A stretch of DNA of 64,000 bases from Apis mellifera (lineage: Eukaryota; Arthropoda; Insecta; Hymenoptera; Apidae). Positions 24,481-37,600 of this stretch are shown piece after piece. Position 1 is the first letter of the stretch, and every line of letters begins with the position of its first letter. Location of the stretch: contig NC_037651.1 of the NCBI RefSeq assembly GCF_003254395.2, forward strand, positions 2,852,001 to 2,916,000, read 5' to 3'. The translations under genes and the position numbers were made by a program. The notes under the pieces were generated by a model. The model ran no database searches. It was given only the letters and a program-made list of their open reading frames with translations, and was not told where the DNA came from.

Positions 24481-27189
24481 TTTTCCTTTTTAATTTATGG
24501 GCGCAACGACTCCTCGTCACGCCGCGAGGTGAATTCGCGCTGTTTAAAAGGGAAGAAATAAAATGGAGGGTACTCAGGCCACTACCGGCCACCGTATGCA
24601 TCGTTTCTCACTCTGTCCCACTTAGCGTGCTCCCACAAGCGGGGAGGAAAGGGGGGAGGGGGACATAGGGGAATAAGTAGGAAGAGAAATGTGTTCGTAA
24701 ATTTAGGAGTCTGCCGGTATAAGAAGACTTGGTGTACTTCTGATGTAGCTGGTTCCCTTTCTAATTTTCTTTTTCTCTTCTTCCACTTCTTCTTCTTCTT
24801 CTTCTTCTTCCCCTTTCTTCTCTTTTTTCTCTCCTTCTTTTTAGGCTGCTTGGGGGGGTGTTTCGATGTCGAGGAGTTGGCTGCTGGCCGGGTATCGCAG
24901 GTGCACGGATGAGATGCAAGTATGTAACAGTGATTTTGTATTTTGATGAGGTATTTTCGCTAAGGTGGAATTGGATTCAAGGGAGGAGAGAGAGAGAGAG
25001 GTTTGAATTAATTTATATTCGAACTGGAAGATTTATTATTCGGATGAGATGGCAAAGATGTAGGAGAGGATCGAGGAGAATTTTTTCTTACGAGTGCGTT
25101 ACTTACGATTGTATTTTCAATAAGAATCGTCAATAAGAAGAATATTTCAGAAGAATTTCTATCTCTTTTTATCTCGAAATTAGTGAATTAATTATCAAAT
25201 AAAATTTAAACTTCGTACAATGAGAAATATTTCTCTTACACGTACCTCTGTGTCGATATCGTGTATCGAAGCAGAGAGCAACTAATTGCTGCAGTGCAGA
25301 CAGCTGAGAAATCGAGAGGTAAGGGGTTAATCGAATCCAAGTGCTTCACAGCGTGGCGCAAAACTACGTGAAAGTGCGCGAGATCGTGCAATATGGTGCA
25401 AAAAAACACGCGAAATTTTCTCATATATTCGCTCGTGTTTCGTAATTACTGTAAAATACTAGATTGAGTTAATAAGTTCGTTCATCGTATTTTTCTCTCG
25501 CTACACGATGAATAAAAAAAAAAAAAATAACTTTAACTCGAGGGTAAAAAATTTTCCTTCTCTGTACATTCCATGGAGACAACAATCAAGCAATTGTCAT
25601 CAAACGTTGCTTGTCAATTATCATAATAATAAACTTATATATTGCGAAACAATGAAAAATAAATAAATAAATGAAAAGAATGAAAAAAAGACAAATGAAA
25701 TAAATGTACTCTCAAAAAGAACATTTCACGATAGAATATCATGATGAGAGCACGCAGAGAAATCTCATGCTTTTATCGTCCATCGATCGAAGAATCATGG
25801 AAAGTAATTACCGTTCCTTAACAGCTTCCTCACAAGCTTTTTACACGCATCTCACACAACTCGGTATCTTCGAACCGGCCATTTTTAACCTTTTAAATTC
25901 TCCTCTCGAAGCGAGATGAAATTCATAATGCGTTAAAAAAAAAAAAAAAAAGAAAAGAAAAAATCGATCGTCCATGCGATAAGCGTTGGTAAGAACGCTA
26001 ATTACAGCGGCCGGCAAAGTGTTAAAGCTTCCACTAGCAGGGTATAACACCGTCTAATTGGATGTTCTAATTATGCGCATAAGTAAAATGGGATGGAAAC
26101 GGTGAACGTGCACGATTCATCGCTTGCGGGATACGTGAGAAAAATATTTCCTTCTGATCTAACGAGACGCGGCGCGATAATTCGAGATTTCTCGAGGATG
26201 TGGAAACGAGGGGATAGAAAATTTTATTGGATTTCGTTTCACGAATGAGTAAAAGTATTCGTAACGATAATCGGTGAGTCGATGTTATAACATCGAACCA
26301 ACGTTCATCGATTCTAATTATACGATAAAGTTAACGCGAGTAATTAAATGATCCATTTGTACGTTCGTAAATAAATTTACAGGATTCTTTCTGAACTTTC
26401 TAACTTTCGTGGGATGGGGATCGAATCGAGTTTAAAAGAAACGAAGAGATTGTTGGAAGGATTATAATAAGTTATTGATATAAATTGCATCTATGCATTG
26501 AAAAGATATAAATTATCTATCTGAAAATTTTTGTACGCTATTATTTACTTTACGTTTCGTGATTGTTGAACATTAATCACGAATGAACGATCAATCGCAA
26601 AGAATCATTAATTTCGCATTAAGAATCGTCTAAAAAATATTATTGAAAATTGCAAAAATTCCAACTTTCACGCACAATTGCAAAATTGCTACTTACAAAA
26701 CATATGCAATATATCATAAATATCAAAAGATTTGATCAGCAATAAGCCACGATTCATTCTTATCGAAGCAACGAGTTTTTTCTTTTTTTTTTTTTATTAA
26801 TGTAACAGATTCCAAAGAAGAAGTATCGAATTATAAAAGCAACGTAATCGAACGATCTTGTTTTAGTTTCAAGGCTATCTACTTCGTTACCAGCAACGCC
26901 AGTATCCATTGAAAGGACATTCGTCCCCCGTTGCAACCTGTTGACATGTTATTATTCCTTTGACACAGAAACAAAAAGTGGAAAAAAAGGTAGCAACAAA
27001 TACATATTCAGAGAAACATGTGACAGCGACAAAAAGTTGCATTGGCTCAATACTCGATACAACATGAAACCAACCTCAAATTAAAAAAGAAGAAGAAGAA
27101 GAAGAAGAAGAAGAAGAGAACGTCAAACCATGAGATGCAACCATCGACCCATATCATCCCATGTATACGATTAAAAAAAAAAGAAAAGA
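23980..27189. other. Intergenic region with simple repeats
   Basis: It contains (CTT)n/(CT)n at 24,421-24,474, pyrimidine tracts at 24,760-24,840 and (GAA)n at about 27,087-27,118. A G-quadruplex-capable tract lies at about 24,640-24,669 (four runs of at least four Gs). No exon or RNA gene recognised. Confidence 0.45.
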
Positions 27190-27800
27190 GGCAACGAGCG
27201 TCATGTGTAACGATGGATCGGGATAAAATATCGACGCGTCGAAAGTCCATTGCTGGGACGAGACGTCGTCCCTCTCGAGAGGGGCCACGAGGTAATTACG
27301 GTGAAAATAACGATGGTCACGTTACCGGGGCACCGCGAGCTCGAGAGCGAGTAGACACGAAAATAATGACGACCAGTATAATGATGATGAACGCACGGAA
27401 AGAGAAAGGCTCCTCTGCCGCTCGTTTCGCAGAGGCGAGGCCAAAGCCCCTGCCAAACAGTTTCAAAGTCAAACAAATCGAAAGAAAAGTATAAGTACCG
27501 CGTGTAATAGAAGGGGTAACAACGCGTGTACGGGCATTGCGTCGCAGTTGGAGGGGATGGGCGAGGAGGGAGAGCGGGGCGACGGGTGAGCGAGTGGTGG
27601 GGGAGCGCTGAACGGACCCAGGCAGCTGGCCAATCGCGTCCGAGCGTCTGCCGGGTAGGCGTGGCGCTGGCGCTGGGCCCCATCCCCTCCCCACTCGACT
27701 CGGCCAATCGTGGCGCGGCAACGGTAGGGCCCGTTCCAGCCGGGGCCCAATTGCTCCGCATCTTTTACGAGGAATCACAATAGTTCAGTGGCTCGATGGA
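27190..27800 (+). promoter_or_regulatory. GC island with CCAAT boxes and initiator-like site
   Basis: Two GGCCAATCG strings (about 27,628 and 27,701) and CACCC/CCGG-rich text precede a TCAGT initiator match at about 27,784-27,788. This fits a TATA-less promoter pointing right. No open first exon or donor is evident downstream, so the call is tentative. Confidence 0.25.
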
Positions 27801-29199
27801 AATAAAACTGCCATTCTTGTCCAGAGACTACTCTTGCTCCCTATATCTCGTTCCCTTCCTTTCCCTCCCTCTCGCCCTCCCCTCCTCCCCCCCTTTTCTT
27901 TTTAACAACGCGCTTTTAACAACGAGTCCCTTCGATCAGGGACGAACGAGAGAGGATGCTCTCGATGCTCGTTTTCTGGAAACGTGTTACAGAGCTCGCG
28001 GGCAGATGCGAAACCGTCTCGCTCATTCTCCACAGACACGCTTTTTCAAACTGCGCGTTTTACCTGTGGCCAAACGTGCTCGCCTCGATCGCAATCGTCA
28101 TCGCATGAACACCGTACATTGTTACGAAACGAGCACCGGTATGTAATTTTCTCAAAGGCCGTATCCTGATTACCCAGGGGCTCTTTTGTGTTCGAGATAT
28201 TTATTGAGAAACGAGGTAACCTTGGATATACATATACAGATATATCTGCTAATGGCAAATTTTTAATCCTTATCTCGTGAAAAATGTCCTTATATGGTTT
28301 TTTTAATTGGTGATTGTTTTTATATTTCTCATTGAAAGGAAATGATGGTATCATTGATACTAACGATTCTATTAAAAATGATGCTATATATTTAAAGTGT
28401 TTTCTACTTTTCTTTCGTTTTTTCGAAAATTGATAATGAAAATATCTTTTAAAGTTTGTTTGTCTTTTATCCGGGTATGATTATCCTTAGAAATTTTCTT
28501 AAACATGCTGGTATTTTTGATGAACATCTGCATTCGTTTTACAAAATTTTGCAAAATTTTATTGCGAATTTAAATAAAATTAATCATGATACGTCTCTGT
28601 ATGTATAATTATAATACTTGAAAAAATTTTCATTACCAATAATAATTCAAATATAACGAGAAGACTGAGCAGTTAATTTATAAGAAGGAATCATCTTTCT
28701 TTCCTTTCATAAGAATCTTAGAATTGGCGAGTCTATAGTTGCACCATAATCCTCGTACAACTTGAAAGTTGATATACATCTTTCTGATCTTACGAAGTAT
28801 CAAATTGTGTATAAAATATGAAATATACGACTTTGATACTGTCTATGAAATCTTTTTGTATCGGAAGTTAGAGATGAAAAAGGATCGGATGATTTTTTTC
28901 AAGAGTTCTTAGAGTTAATAGTTTTAAAAATTCGATATAATTTCAAACAATAAATCTGCTTAATGATCTCCTCTCTTTTAAAACATAACACCCTATTCTC
29001 TTAAAATTCATTTAAATTTTTAAACAATCCACTTATCATTATTTTTATCATTAAATCATTAGATTAATACAATAAAAATTATAGAATTAAATACAATCCA
29101 AGAACGATTGAAATTAACCATTCATTCCCAACGGAAAAAAAAGAAAAAAAATCCTAAACCTCTCGACTTGAAAGAAAAAGAAGAGAATCGTGGTATCTT
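27801..29199. other. Intergenic, mostly AT-rich
   Basis: A pyrimidine-rich shoulder (27,835-27,900) gives way to AT-rich DNA. An inverted repeat AGTATCAAA / TTTGATACT (28,796-28,804 and 28,832-28,840) with a partly paired interior is the only structure noticed. It is short for a pre-miRNA. Confidence 0.4.
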
Positions 29200-29462
29200 C
29201 GTTCCTCCCCGCGTATCAGCAATTTCGGTCGAATAAAAATACGTTCCTCCTCTCATCCCTCTCAAAAAAAAAGGGTCCTAATTTTCCTGCGCAGAGAGGG
29301 GCCTGTTCGAAACTCTCCTCCCCTTCTCTCGCGCTCCCTATCCATTCACCGTTCCACATTATGCACTTTACGCGGCCTCGTGCACCTGTGCAACGTGCTT
29401 CTCCTCTCCTCCCCTTCCCTCCTCTCCCCCGTCGAAAAACGCACAATGCCACTTGTCCCGGC

Positions 29463-29584
29463 GTGTTCAACCCTCGCGTGGGGTTGAACACAACAATAGG
29501 GGTGATGCGGGATTCCTCCGCATCCCCCACTCCCTCCAAGGGGAACAGGCTCTCTCTCTCTCTCTCTACCACCCCTCGGGGTGG
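29463..29584. other. Cluster of three perfect inverted repeats
   Basis: Hairpin A has 11-bp arms GTGTTCAACCC (29463-29473) and GGGTTGAACAC (29481-29491) with a 7-nt loop. Hairpin B pairs GATGCGG (29504-29510) with CCGCATC (29518-29524), extended by a G-run/C-run with one bulged base. Hairpin C pairs CCACCCC (29569-29575) with GGGGTGG (29578-29584). All lie in a GC-rich island (about 29,200-29,660). Unknown function; it could be a structured RNA or DNA cruciforms. Confidence 0.6.
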
Positions 29585-29660
29585 ACAATGGAATTCTCAA
29601 ATGGAACGCTCGCTATATTCCTTTTGGATGTAGAAGGGGGGTAATGAGGGGGTGATGCGT

Positions 29661-30063
29661 GTCCGATCGGATCTACGGCAGGGTAAATTCGATTTTTCTT
29701 TTTTTTTTTAAAGGACGAGGGTGCATTGTAACGAGGAGGGATTTTTTCATAGAATAGGGTGTACAGGTGTGGAATCGGGCAGTGGGAATTTGTTTGAATT
29801 TGGACGTGTACGTGTCAATGGTGGGTGTGTTTGAGAGAGAGAGAGAGAGAGGAAGCATTGGATGAATGGTTGTTTGAATAGATTTGTTTGAATATTTATT
29901 TTAATAATAATATGTAGGGAATTGTTAATTGAAACGTTGATTCAATTATTGAAATCTCAATATCTCTTTCAATTTTTAAAGCATAATAATAAAAGAAAGA
30001 ATGCCAATTTTATATGCACAATTCAATTATTCAATTTATATTATTATTACCATCTTGTTTTAG
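29661..30063. other. AT-rich intergenic or intronic spacer
   Basis: No gene. It contains a short (GA)n near 29,834-29,852 and ends in a pyrimidine-rich tract that reads as a 3' splice site. Confidence 0.4.
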
Positions 30064-30212
30064 AGGAAGATTGTTAAATTCTCAGATTTGTGAAATGTTT
30101 GTAAGACTTTATACGTGTCCAACAATGAAGAGTAAGCTATTAATTCCACACGCACAATGGTTAAAGTGCGAGGACGAAAATCGATCGGTTGCTCCTTTGT
30201 TGGACGATACAG
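30064..30212 (+). CDS. Candidate internal coding exon, unknown product
   Basis: A T-rich tract ending TTGTTTTAG precedes an open 149-bp segment that ends at ACAG|GTAATC, a good 5' splice site. The frame (codons from 30,062) reads ICEMFVRLYTCPTMKSKLL, then HAQWLKCEDENRSVAPLLDD. The balanced composition includes Cys, Trp and charged residues, unlike neighbouring noise frames. The phases would be 2 in and 1 out. I recognise no family and no partner exon. The boundaries could be chance, and the open stretch is short. Confidence 0.3.
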
Positions 30213-31199
30213 GTAATCCATAAGGAATCTGGTCAGAATATCAGTCCATTGGTATCTACGTCAAACAAAACGACCCTTCAACCGCGAGGAGAGCGTCGCC
30301 GGATTGGATTTCTTCGACGAAAGAACCCGTCAGAATTTCTAACCAGAACGACATCCTCCTCGAGTCGAGGTGTCCGTTTTCTCGTTCCACTTTATGTCCA
30401 CTTTACCCGCTTCGTCCTTTCATTTCGATCCGATCCTCGCGTGTTCCCCTCGTGTTCTTTTCTTTTACGATCCACGCCACTGTGTCTTTGGGGAGCACGT
30501 AAACCCTCGAGCATACGAGTAATTCGAAAAGGGAAAGGTAATTGTAACAATTCCAGTGAGAAACGTGGCTTTGCCAAAGATCGTACCTTTTGAATCACAT
30601 TGATTATTTTTGAAAAAAAAAAAACGAGATTAAAAGGGGTTCAAGTGGATCGTGAAGTTTTCAAGTTTCGTCCAGAATGAAGTGTAATCTTTCTCCACTT
30701 TCAAGCAAACGTTGATTTATGAAATTAACGTAATCTCCTTATTTGCCAATTTTTTTAAACAAGTTATAGATCGTTAATCAAAAAATCAAATTCCAATTAG
30801 CTATTCTGAAACTATAAGATAATTTAACCCCTTTATTTAATTCTTTGGAGATTACAATTTCAATGTAAAAACTTTCTTTTCCATTAATAAACAAGTTAAC
30901 AAGCAAATAAATCAAACGCATAAATCAAAATCTTGATACCTCAACCACGCTGCTTCATCAATCTTACTTAGCTTCTCCTCCATTTTGTATATTTTTGCAT
31001 ATCCACCATCATCAAACTTTCCTAAACAATTAACAACAACAACAATCAACCCAAGCAAAACGTATCAAAATTACCAAAAGCCCAATCTCGCAATTTTGCA
31101 CCCCTTCCACCCAGTCTTAATTCCTCTCATCGAGATAAACATTCCCCCGAGCACCGAAACCGAAACTCAGCCCTGGGCCACTCAGCTGCGCCTTTAATT
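30213..31199. other. Intergenic or intronic, no feature recognised
   Basis: A GC-richer patch at 30,280-30,500 is open on both strands without splice logic. The rest is AT-rich. Confidence 0.4.
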
Positions 31200-31930
31200 C
31201 GTCAAAATTCGTATTCCATCATAGGAATGTCCCTCCCCCCATACGAAATACCATACGAAAGACGTCGTACACGTCTTCTCTCCATTTCTCCAGGAGAGAA
31301 TGGTGAAAGGGGGAGGGGAGGAGGTCCAGAAACGGCGGCACCTCGTTCCGAGATTCGTATAACAGGGTGTATATCTCGCGTCCGTTCGAAAAATATCTAA
31401 AAATAAATAAGCGTGCCCGTTCCCCGTGTTAGAGGGGGCCCGTGGTGCACACGTGTGCCGTACGTACGTAGTACGAGGCGAGAGAGGGTCCTCGAGGAGG
31501 AGGAGGAGGGGGAGGCTGTGGAAGAGGCTACGAAGGGAAAAAGAGAAAGAAAGAGAGAGAGAGAGAGATGCGGTGTAAAATCGTTTGAGGATTGGATGGA
31601 GGAAGAGAGGGGTATATACGCATGGGTGGAGAGAGAAAGAGAGAGGAGCGAGAGAGGGAAGGGCGAGGGGGTGAGAGGAAGGGGAGAAGAGAGGAAAGAT
31701 GAGGCGAACGTGAGTCCCGGCGTGGGAATAAGCGGCAGGTGCGCGACGGCGCTACCGGGGAGCCACTTGTGGGGGCAAAGTCCCCCCTCGATGGGCCCCC
31801 GTCCGTGCCCACGGAAAGCCACGGCGCTGAGACACGACCCGGGCCCTACTACCGCTGCGTATGCCTCTCTCTCCCCCCCCTCCATCCTCGCTTCTTCTCT
31901 TCCTAAAGCAATATCGAGAAGTATTGCACG
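31200..31930. promoter_or_regulatory. GC island with purine-rich core
   Basis: CpG-rich sequence with long GA/GGA-rich stretches (31,490-31,700) and a GC block at 31,700-31,860. The GC block contains GGGGGC/GTCCCCC and GGGCCC strings able to form hairpins. Long frames on both strands are composition artefacts (Ser/Leu-rich versus Arg/Glu-rich). Confidence 0.3.
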
Positions 31931-33992
31931 TGAAAAAAATCGATGATGGGCGAGGGTAGGTATGAGCAGGTCGAGTTTATACAGGGGTGGAGTATGATAA
32001 AGAGAGAATTTCTTATTTTTCTTTTTTTTTTTTTTGGTATGTAATTAATTATTATAGAGATTCGTTGTCTATGGAAAATCGTGATACACGAGAGGACCCC
32101 CTTCATCCTCTCTTTATATTTCTTTTATTCTTAAAGTGATTGTGAATATGAATAAGAGATGTAAAATCACTTTATTTGTATAGAGTATATATTGAAATAA
32201 TTGAAACTTTATAATATTTATAAAGGGATGAAATTTTTTTGATGAAATTCAAAAGTTTGATCAAATTAAAATTTCTTATGTAAATTTTATTTTAATTTGA
32301 ATATTGAATAATTCACTCGTTGAAAAAATTTATTCTCAACACGCTTTTGTCTACGAAATACGGTATTTCGATACATAAGAAAAGAGAGAGTCAAATTTCT
32401 TGCCACTTCTCATCAATTTCTCATATTCTTCTCCATATTTTTCTTATTCGCGCTTTCTGCTTTTTCGAGGACGAGCTCGAGGAACAAGAGGAGATAGGAA
32501 GGATGATTATTTAGGCGGGAGATTGGTCGAGGGATGGGGGCTACGTTTTAGGGGAGTTCGCGGAGAGACGTGATTGCCTGGATAATGGAGGGGTACAGTT
32601 TGGGGAGGGAGATATGGTGGTGAGGGCAAAATAAAATTAGTTTCGACTGCTTCGAACAGGAATTCGAGATATTTGAAAACGATTATCGAAATAATTAAAA
32701 AGATCAATTATGAAATACATCAACAATAATCTTTATAAAAAAAAAAAAATTCGAGAAAAAATCAAAGAGACTCTGGAATCTGGACCAATTAATCTCGAAA
32801 GAAATTATTATATTTATTATGAAAAATTTTATGTATAAAACTTGGTTAGAAAAGAATTCTAATATCTTTCAGGAGTTCATCAATATTTTGTAAAGAACTG
32901 TGTTAATTTATTTAATTATTTTTTATAATATGAACTTGGATTCAATAATCACTTCTGTATTTCAGTAATATTTTGTATACTGGAGAAGAATTGTAGGAAG
33001 CAGAGAGAGGAATATAAGCGCGGGTTATTGAATTTTAAACACACTCGCGCCGCGTGTAACAGGTGCGAATGACGGTATTCCAGAGGTGCGGTTTCCCGTT
33101 GCTTCTGTCTTCTATCATTACTAAAGATTTCAACCGGATGGCAAAGATAAGTTTGAACAACGAGCGTCTGTGTCTTAAAGTATTCTATCTGTAAATAAGA
33201 TTAACAATATTTTTTTGCGAATTGTATCTGATAAAGGGGCTTTTAAAATTTGTTTTGCAACACGAACGGCCAACCAATATAATCTTTCTTAATATTTATA
33301 AATAATACCGAGAATCCTAACTATTGCCAATAGATTGAGAAACGCGATATACTTTCAGACAGAAATATATTGAACATCTCGAAAAAATTACAGCACATTG
33401 ACGATTAAAAGTGATTAAGAAAAAAAAAAGAAACGCCGCAAGCTGTATTTTTACAAAAATATCATTTATCATCTCTTTGGAATCTCTCTCTCTCTCTCTA
33501 CCCGCATTCAATTTCAACCTTGCATCAAATTAGTTGGACAAATAATTGGGAGAACAAACAAATTCCCAATCTCCTTTATCAGAAGAACGAAACGATGCGT
33601 CATTGTGCGTGTATTTTCACTATATCGAACCGGTTGCCAAAATAAAGTTATCAAAATACAGTGGCCGAGTCTGGCTATTAAAGCCTTCCGTTCTGCATTC
33701 AAACGAAAATGATTTGCAAAACAGAATGTTTGCTCTGCCCTATACCGGGCCCAGGTATACATATCGAAAAAAAAGAAAAAAAAAGGGGCGAAGTTTTTTT
33801 TTTCTTGGCTGGCCGTTAAAAGAAAAATATTTTGATGCACAGGCACTTCTGGTTGTGTGTAAAACTTTCCAATCCAGCTCCCTACTTTCGACTTCGCTAC
33901 CTTCTCCCTCTTTCTTTCTTCTCTTCTGCGCGCCTCTTTCCAACAGATTTTGTATTTTACACACCGACAATATAATTTACAGTCAATTAATT
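31931..33992. other. AT-rich intergenic region
   Basis: No gene recognised. There are homopolymer A and T tracts and a short (TC)n near 33,483-33,499. Confidence 0.45.
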
Positions 33993-34690
33993 ATCACGAT
34001 TTCCAGTAAGCATTGAGCAACTCGTCGAAATCAAAATATTCAATTAACAAATCTGTTGAAATGGAAATTGCTATGTAGAATTGATAAATGTAAAATATTG
34101 AAGAATTTCTTCTTTTTGTCTTTGGTACAAAGAAATCAATTTTAATCAGAAAAGTTATTCTTACAGTATAAAATATTTCTTGTTAAAGAAAAGAAATTTT
34201 TTCTCTCTGAAATTAAAATAAAATTGTTTTGTAATTAAAATATTGCAATCTTTCATAATAAAGAGTTTTTATAATCTAGAATTATCTATTTTTTTATCAA
34301 ATAATAAAAAGATAAGAAATGATTCTTCTATAAAGAAGAAAAATCACGATTCCAGTAAGCATTGAGCAACTCGTCGAAATTAAAATATTCAATTAGCAAA
34401 TCTGTTAAAATGGAAATTGCTATGTAGAATTGATAAATATAAAATATTGAAGAATTTATTCTTTTTGTTTTTGGTACAAAGAAATCAATTTTAATCAGAA
34501 AAGTTATTCTTACAGTATAAAATATTTCTTGTTAAAGGAAAGGAATTTTTCCTCTCTGAAATTAAAATAAAATTGTTTTGTAATTAAAATATTGCAGTCT
34601 TTCATAACAAAGACTTTATAATCTACAATTATCTATTTTTTTATCAAATAATAAAAAGACAAGAAATGATTCTTCTATAAAGAAAAAAAA
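33993..34690. repeat. Direct duplication, period 350 bp
   Basis: The 350-bp block beginning ATCACGATTTCCAGTAAGC at 33993 recurs at 34343 with only scattered substitutions and one-base indels. AT-rich and non-coding; apparently a recent tandem duplication. Confidence 0.93.
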
Positions 34691-37600
34691 TAAAAAATTG
34701 GAATTGATTGAAATATAAAATAAAAAATTTTTACAACAATATTTTTCTTCCCTCGAAAGAACTAACTAAACTAAATTTTCTCCAAATTTTTCTTAACACA
34801 AAATTATACCATAAAAAAGAGAAAGAGAGAAAAATAAAAACCAAAGCCACTAAATAAATATGTACCTTATAAAGCTCGAAGCATCTTCCTAATAAAGCAA
34901 TAAATTAATATACGAAATTTTCAGTAATAAAACGTCATAATAACCATAATAACCATAATGTAACCATTATACATATACGATATCATCAATGTTATAATTG
35001 TATGAATACATCACCATAATATAACCATAACGTTTAATCTTACATTTTGTATTCTTATTTACATTTTCTAGGTTAGGGGATAAGATCGCAAATACGATCG
35101 TTTGTTTTAAAGGGATGGATGTGAAACGTTGTTGAAAAAAATTATTAGGAAATGACAGGGTTTCTTCGCGTAAAGTATATAGAAGAGATGGAGAAGCACG
35201 GCGGTCGACAACCTTAACAGCTTCTGGCGAATTACGAACGTGTCAGTTTTTTCGAAGACACTTGGCGAATTGGACGGTTTCTCAAAGGTGCGATGACTTG
35301 TGGGAAAAACAACACCTGAGACCCGAGTTTGTTCATGGCTTGGAATTGGGTACAAGGCTTGAGCCATCGTACTAAGGGTGAACGTACTAACCATGAAGTG
35401 GTGTTGCAAAGTAATGGTGATGATACTGTCGATCGAAATTTTCGAAATCAACCGGGGGAGCCTGTTCCGTTCAGATATCGAAAATTTTCTTAGAATTCAT
35501 CCCGACCGAACGATCGAGTGATAAACATTCTTTCAAATTTTACAAGATTGTTATATCTTCTTCAATCTTCGATACGTTCAATATTTTTTTTAACTTATTT
35601 TCGACCCATAACTGTATACGTTCCAATATACGTGCGTGCGTTTTTTAGGGGGAAATTATGTCGTTCAAACTTTAATTTTCGTAACGTCTTAAAATTTAAG
35701 GCAAAAATATTCTCGAGAAATTTCGATATCTTTTGATCAATATCTTACATTTATAAACGTTTTGAAAGTTTCTTCGAACGCATAAGATGAAAATGAAAAA
35801 TTTCCAGAGGAGAGGGATCCAACAAACAATTTCGATTGTTTCCAATTCCTGGTTGCATCGATTCAAATCAGCGATACATTATAAATAAATGTTAAAAGAA
35901 TATGCAGATAACGGCGAAACGAAAGTATCCTCGCTCAATTAAGTCATAAACCCCAGCTGCGCCCCATTCATCTTTATTCATAATGTCCCAAAATTACCTA
36001 ATATATATATATATATATATAAAAATTCCTGAAAAATCTCGTATTACTCGAGATAAGGAAAAAAAAAAGAACGTTAATAATTTGTCATTTTGCCTAATTT
36101 GTACACAAATTTTCCATCCACCTTGCGCAATATTTCGGGAGGCGATAAAGATCAAAAACGGAATTGAGGTGAGCGCATGTCTGGCGACGATCGAGGACAA
36201 GTCAATTCATTTCATAAGACACGAGAAACGAGGATGAGACCGATCGAAATTACCCTCGGCGCCGATTTACAAAACCGATTTACTCCCCCTCTTAACTTGA
36301 TAATTGCTTAATGACTCAGCGCCACGAAATTAACCTCCGAGGATCCCTTGTGCGGACGATACGCGCTAAAGATGTCCACTTTGAAAAAAAAAGAAAGAAA
36401 GAGAGAAAGAAAGAACGCGCACACACACACACATCTGTGGACAGAGAGCAGAGAAACAAGGAGGAGGGGGAAAAAAGTGACGGGGAGACCGAGCGCATAT
36501 TCGAGACGAAAACAAGAAAATCTTTAACAGGCACCTGCGATTCTTCAATAAATGGCTTGTTTGCAACTGAAAGACACGAGCGTGGAAGCTAAACCCCGTG
36601 AGAAACGCCTTTTAAAACGGGACTGGGAACAGTCGCCGCTTCCTAAAAGGACAAGCTTTTTAACCAGCTTTTTCTTCTTCTCTCTTTACAAGCGAACAAG
36701 TATTCACTCTGAATTGTTTGTAAATAATTCCTAAATATATATATAATTATTTATACATTTAATTGAATCGATGAAAAAGAAAACAACTTCTATTCGATAT
36801 TTCGAAAAGGATGAGCATAAACGAGGATAAGAAAATTCACAGTGACTTTAAATCCTTGATCCACTCGTCCTGTAATTCAAAATTTAATATTTAAAAAAAG
36901 AATACTTCTCGTGTTCCATCTTTAACGAGTCGAACGAAAAATCGAGGAAGAAGAAATCTTGCAGACGGTTGAAAAATGATCGTTGACACCTGAATGCACG
37001 AAGGTGTCGTGTCGAACAATCGATGATAACCAATAATGTTGTTCACAGGTGCGTGCAGATTTAGCAGGAGCTACGAATGCAAACGTATATACATTAACGC
37101 GATGCGGGCGCGAATTCCTTCTTCGATTTCTTTTTCCCTCTCGAGAACGTAATTGCGAGACGGTTGTTGTTGGGGATGTGGAAGGACGATGGAAGGAGGA
37201 GGAGGAGGAGGAGGAGGTCAAGGACACGAGTCGGAGGGATAGTGATGTGGCCTTTTAAAAAAAAGGGCATCAGGTGCGGGACGTCCCGTCCGCGCTCAAG
37301 GTGGAGTTTAATTGTTGGCGTAAATTTCGCATCCAAGGACGTGTCCATAGCATTTCAACCGTTTGCCCGAGCCAAGGACACGACACAGGCATTGAGATCA
37401 TGGATCATACGAACCGTCGCGAAGATTAATCATTCGTTTGTTCGTCGAAAGATGATCCGTGTGAAATACTCTTGTTTGTGATTCGAAATATATTTATTTC
37501 CACCTTCAAATTAAACGTGAATATTTGTAATAAATTATTGACAAAGATTTTTATCTAAAATTTAATCCTAATACAGGGGAAGAGAAGAGAAAAATGTATC

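Noticed and set aside
28796..28840. Inverted repeat AGTATCAAA/TTTGATACT as a microRNA precursor
   Set aside because: The whole hairpin is about 45 nt with interior mismatches and no extended outer stem, so it is too short for a normal pre-miRNA.
35065..35085. Telomere-like TTAGG repeats
   Set aside because: Only a single GGTTAGG occurs, with no tandem run.
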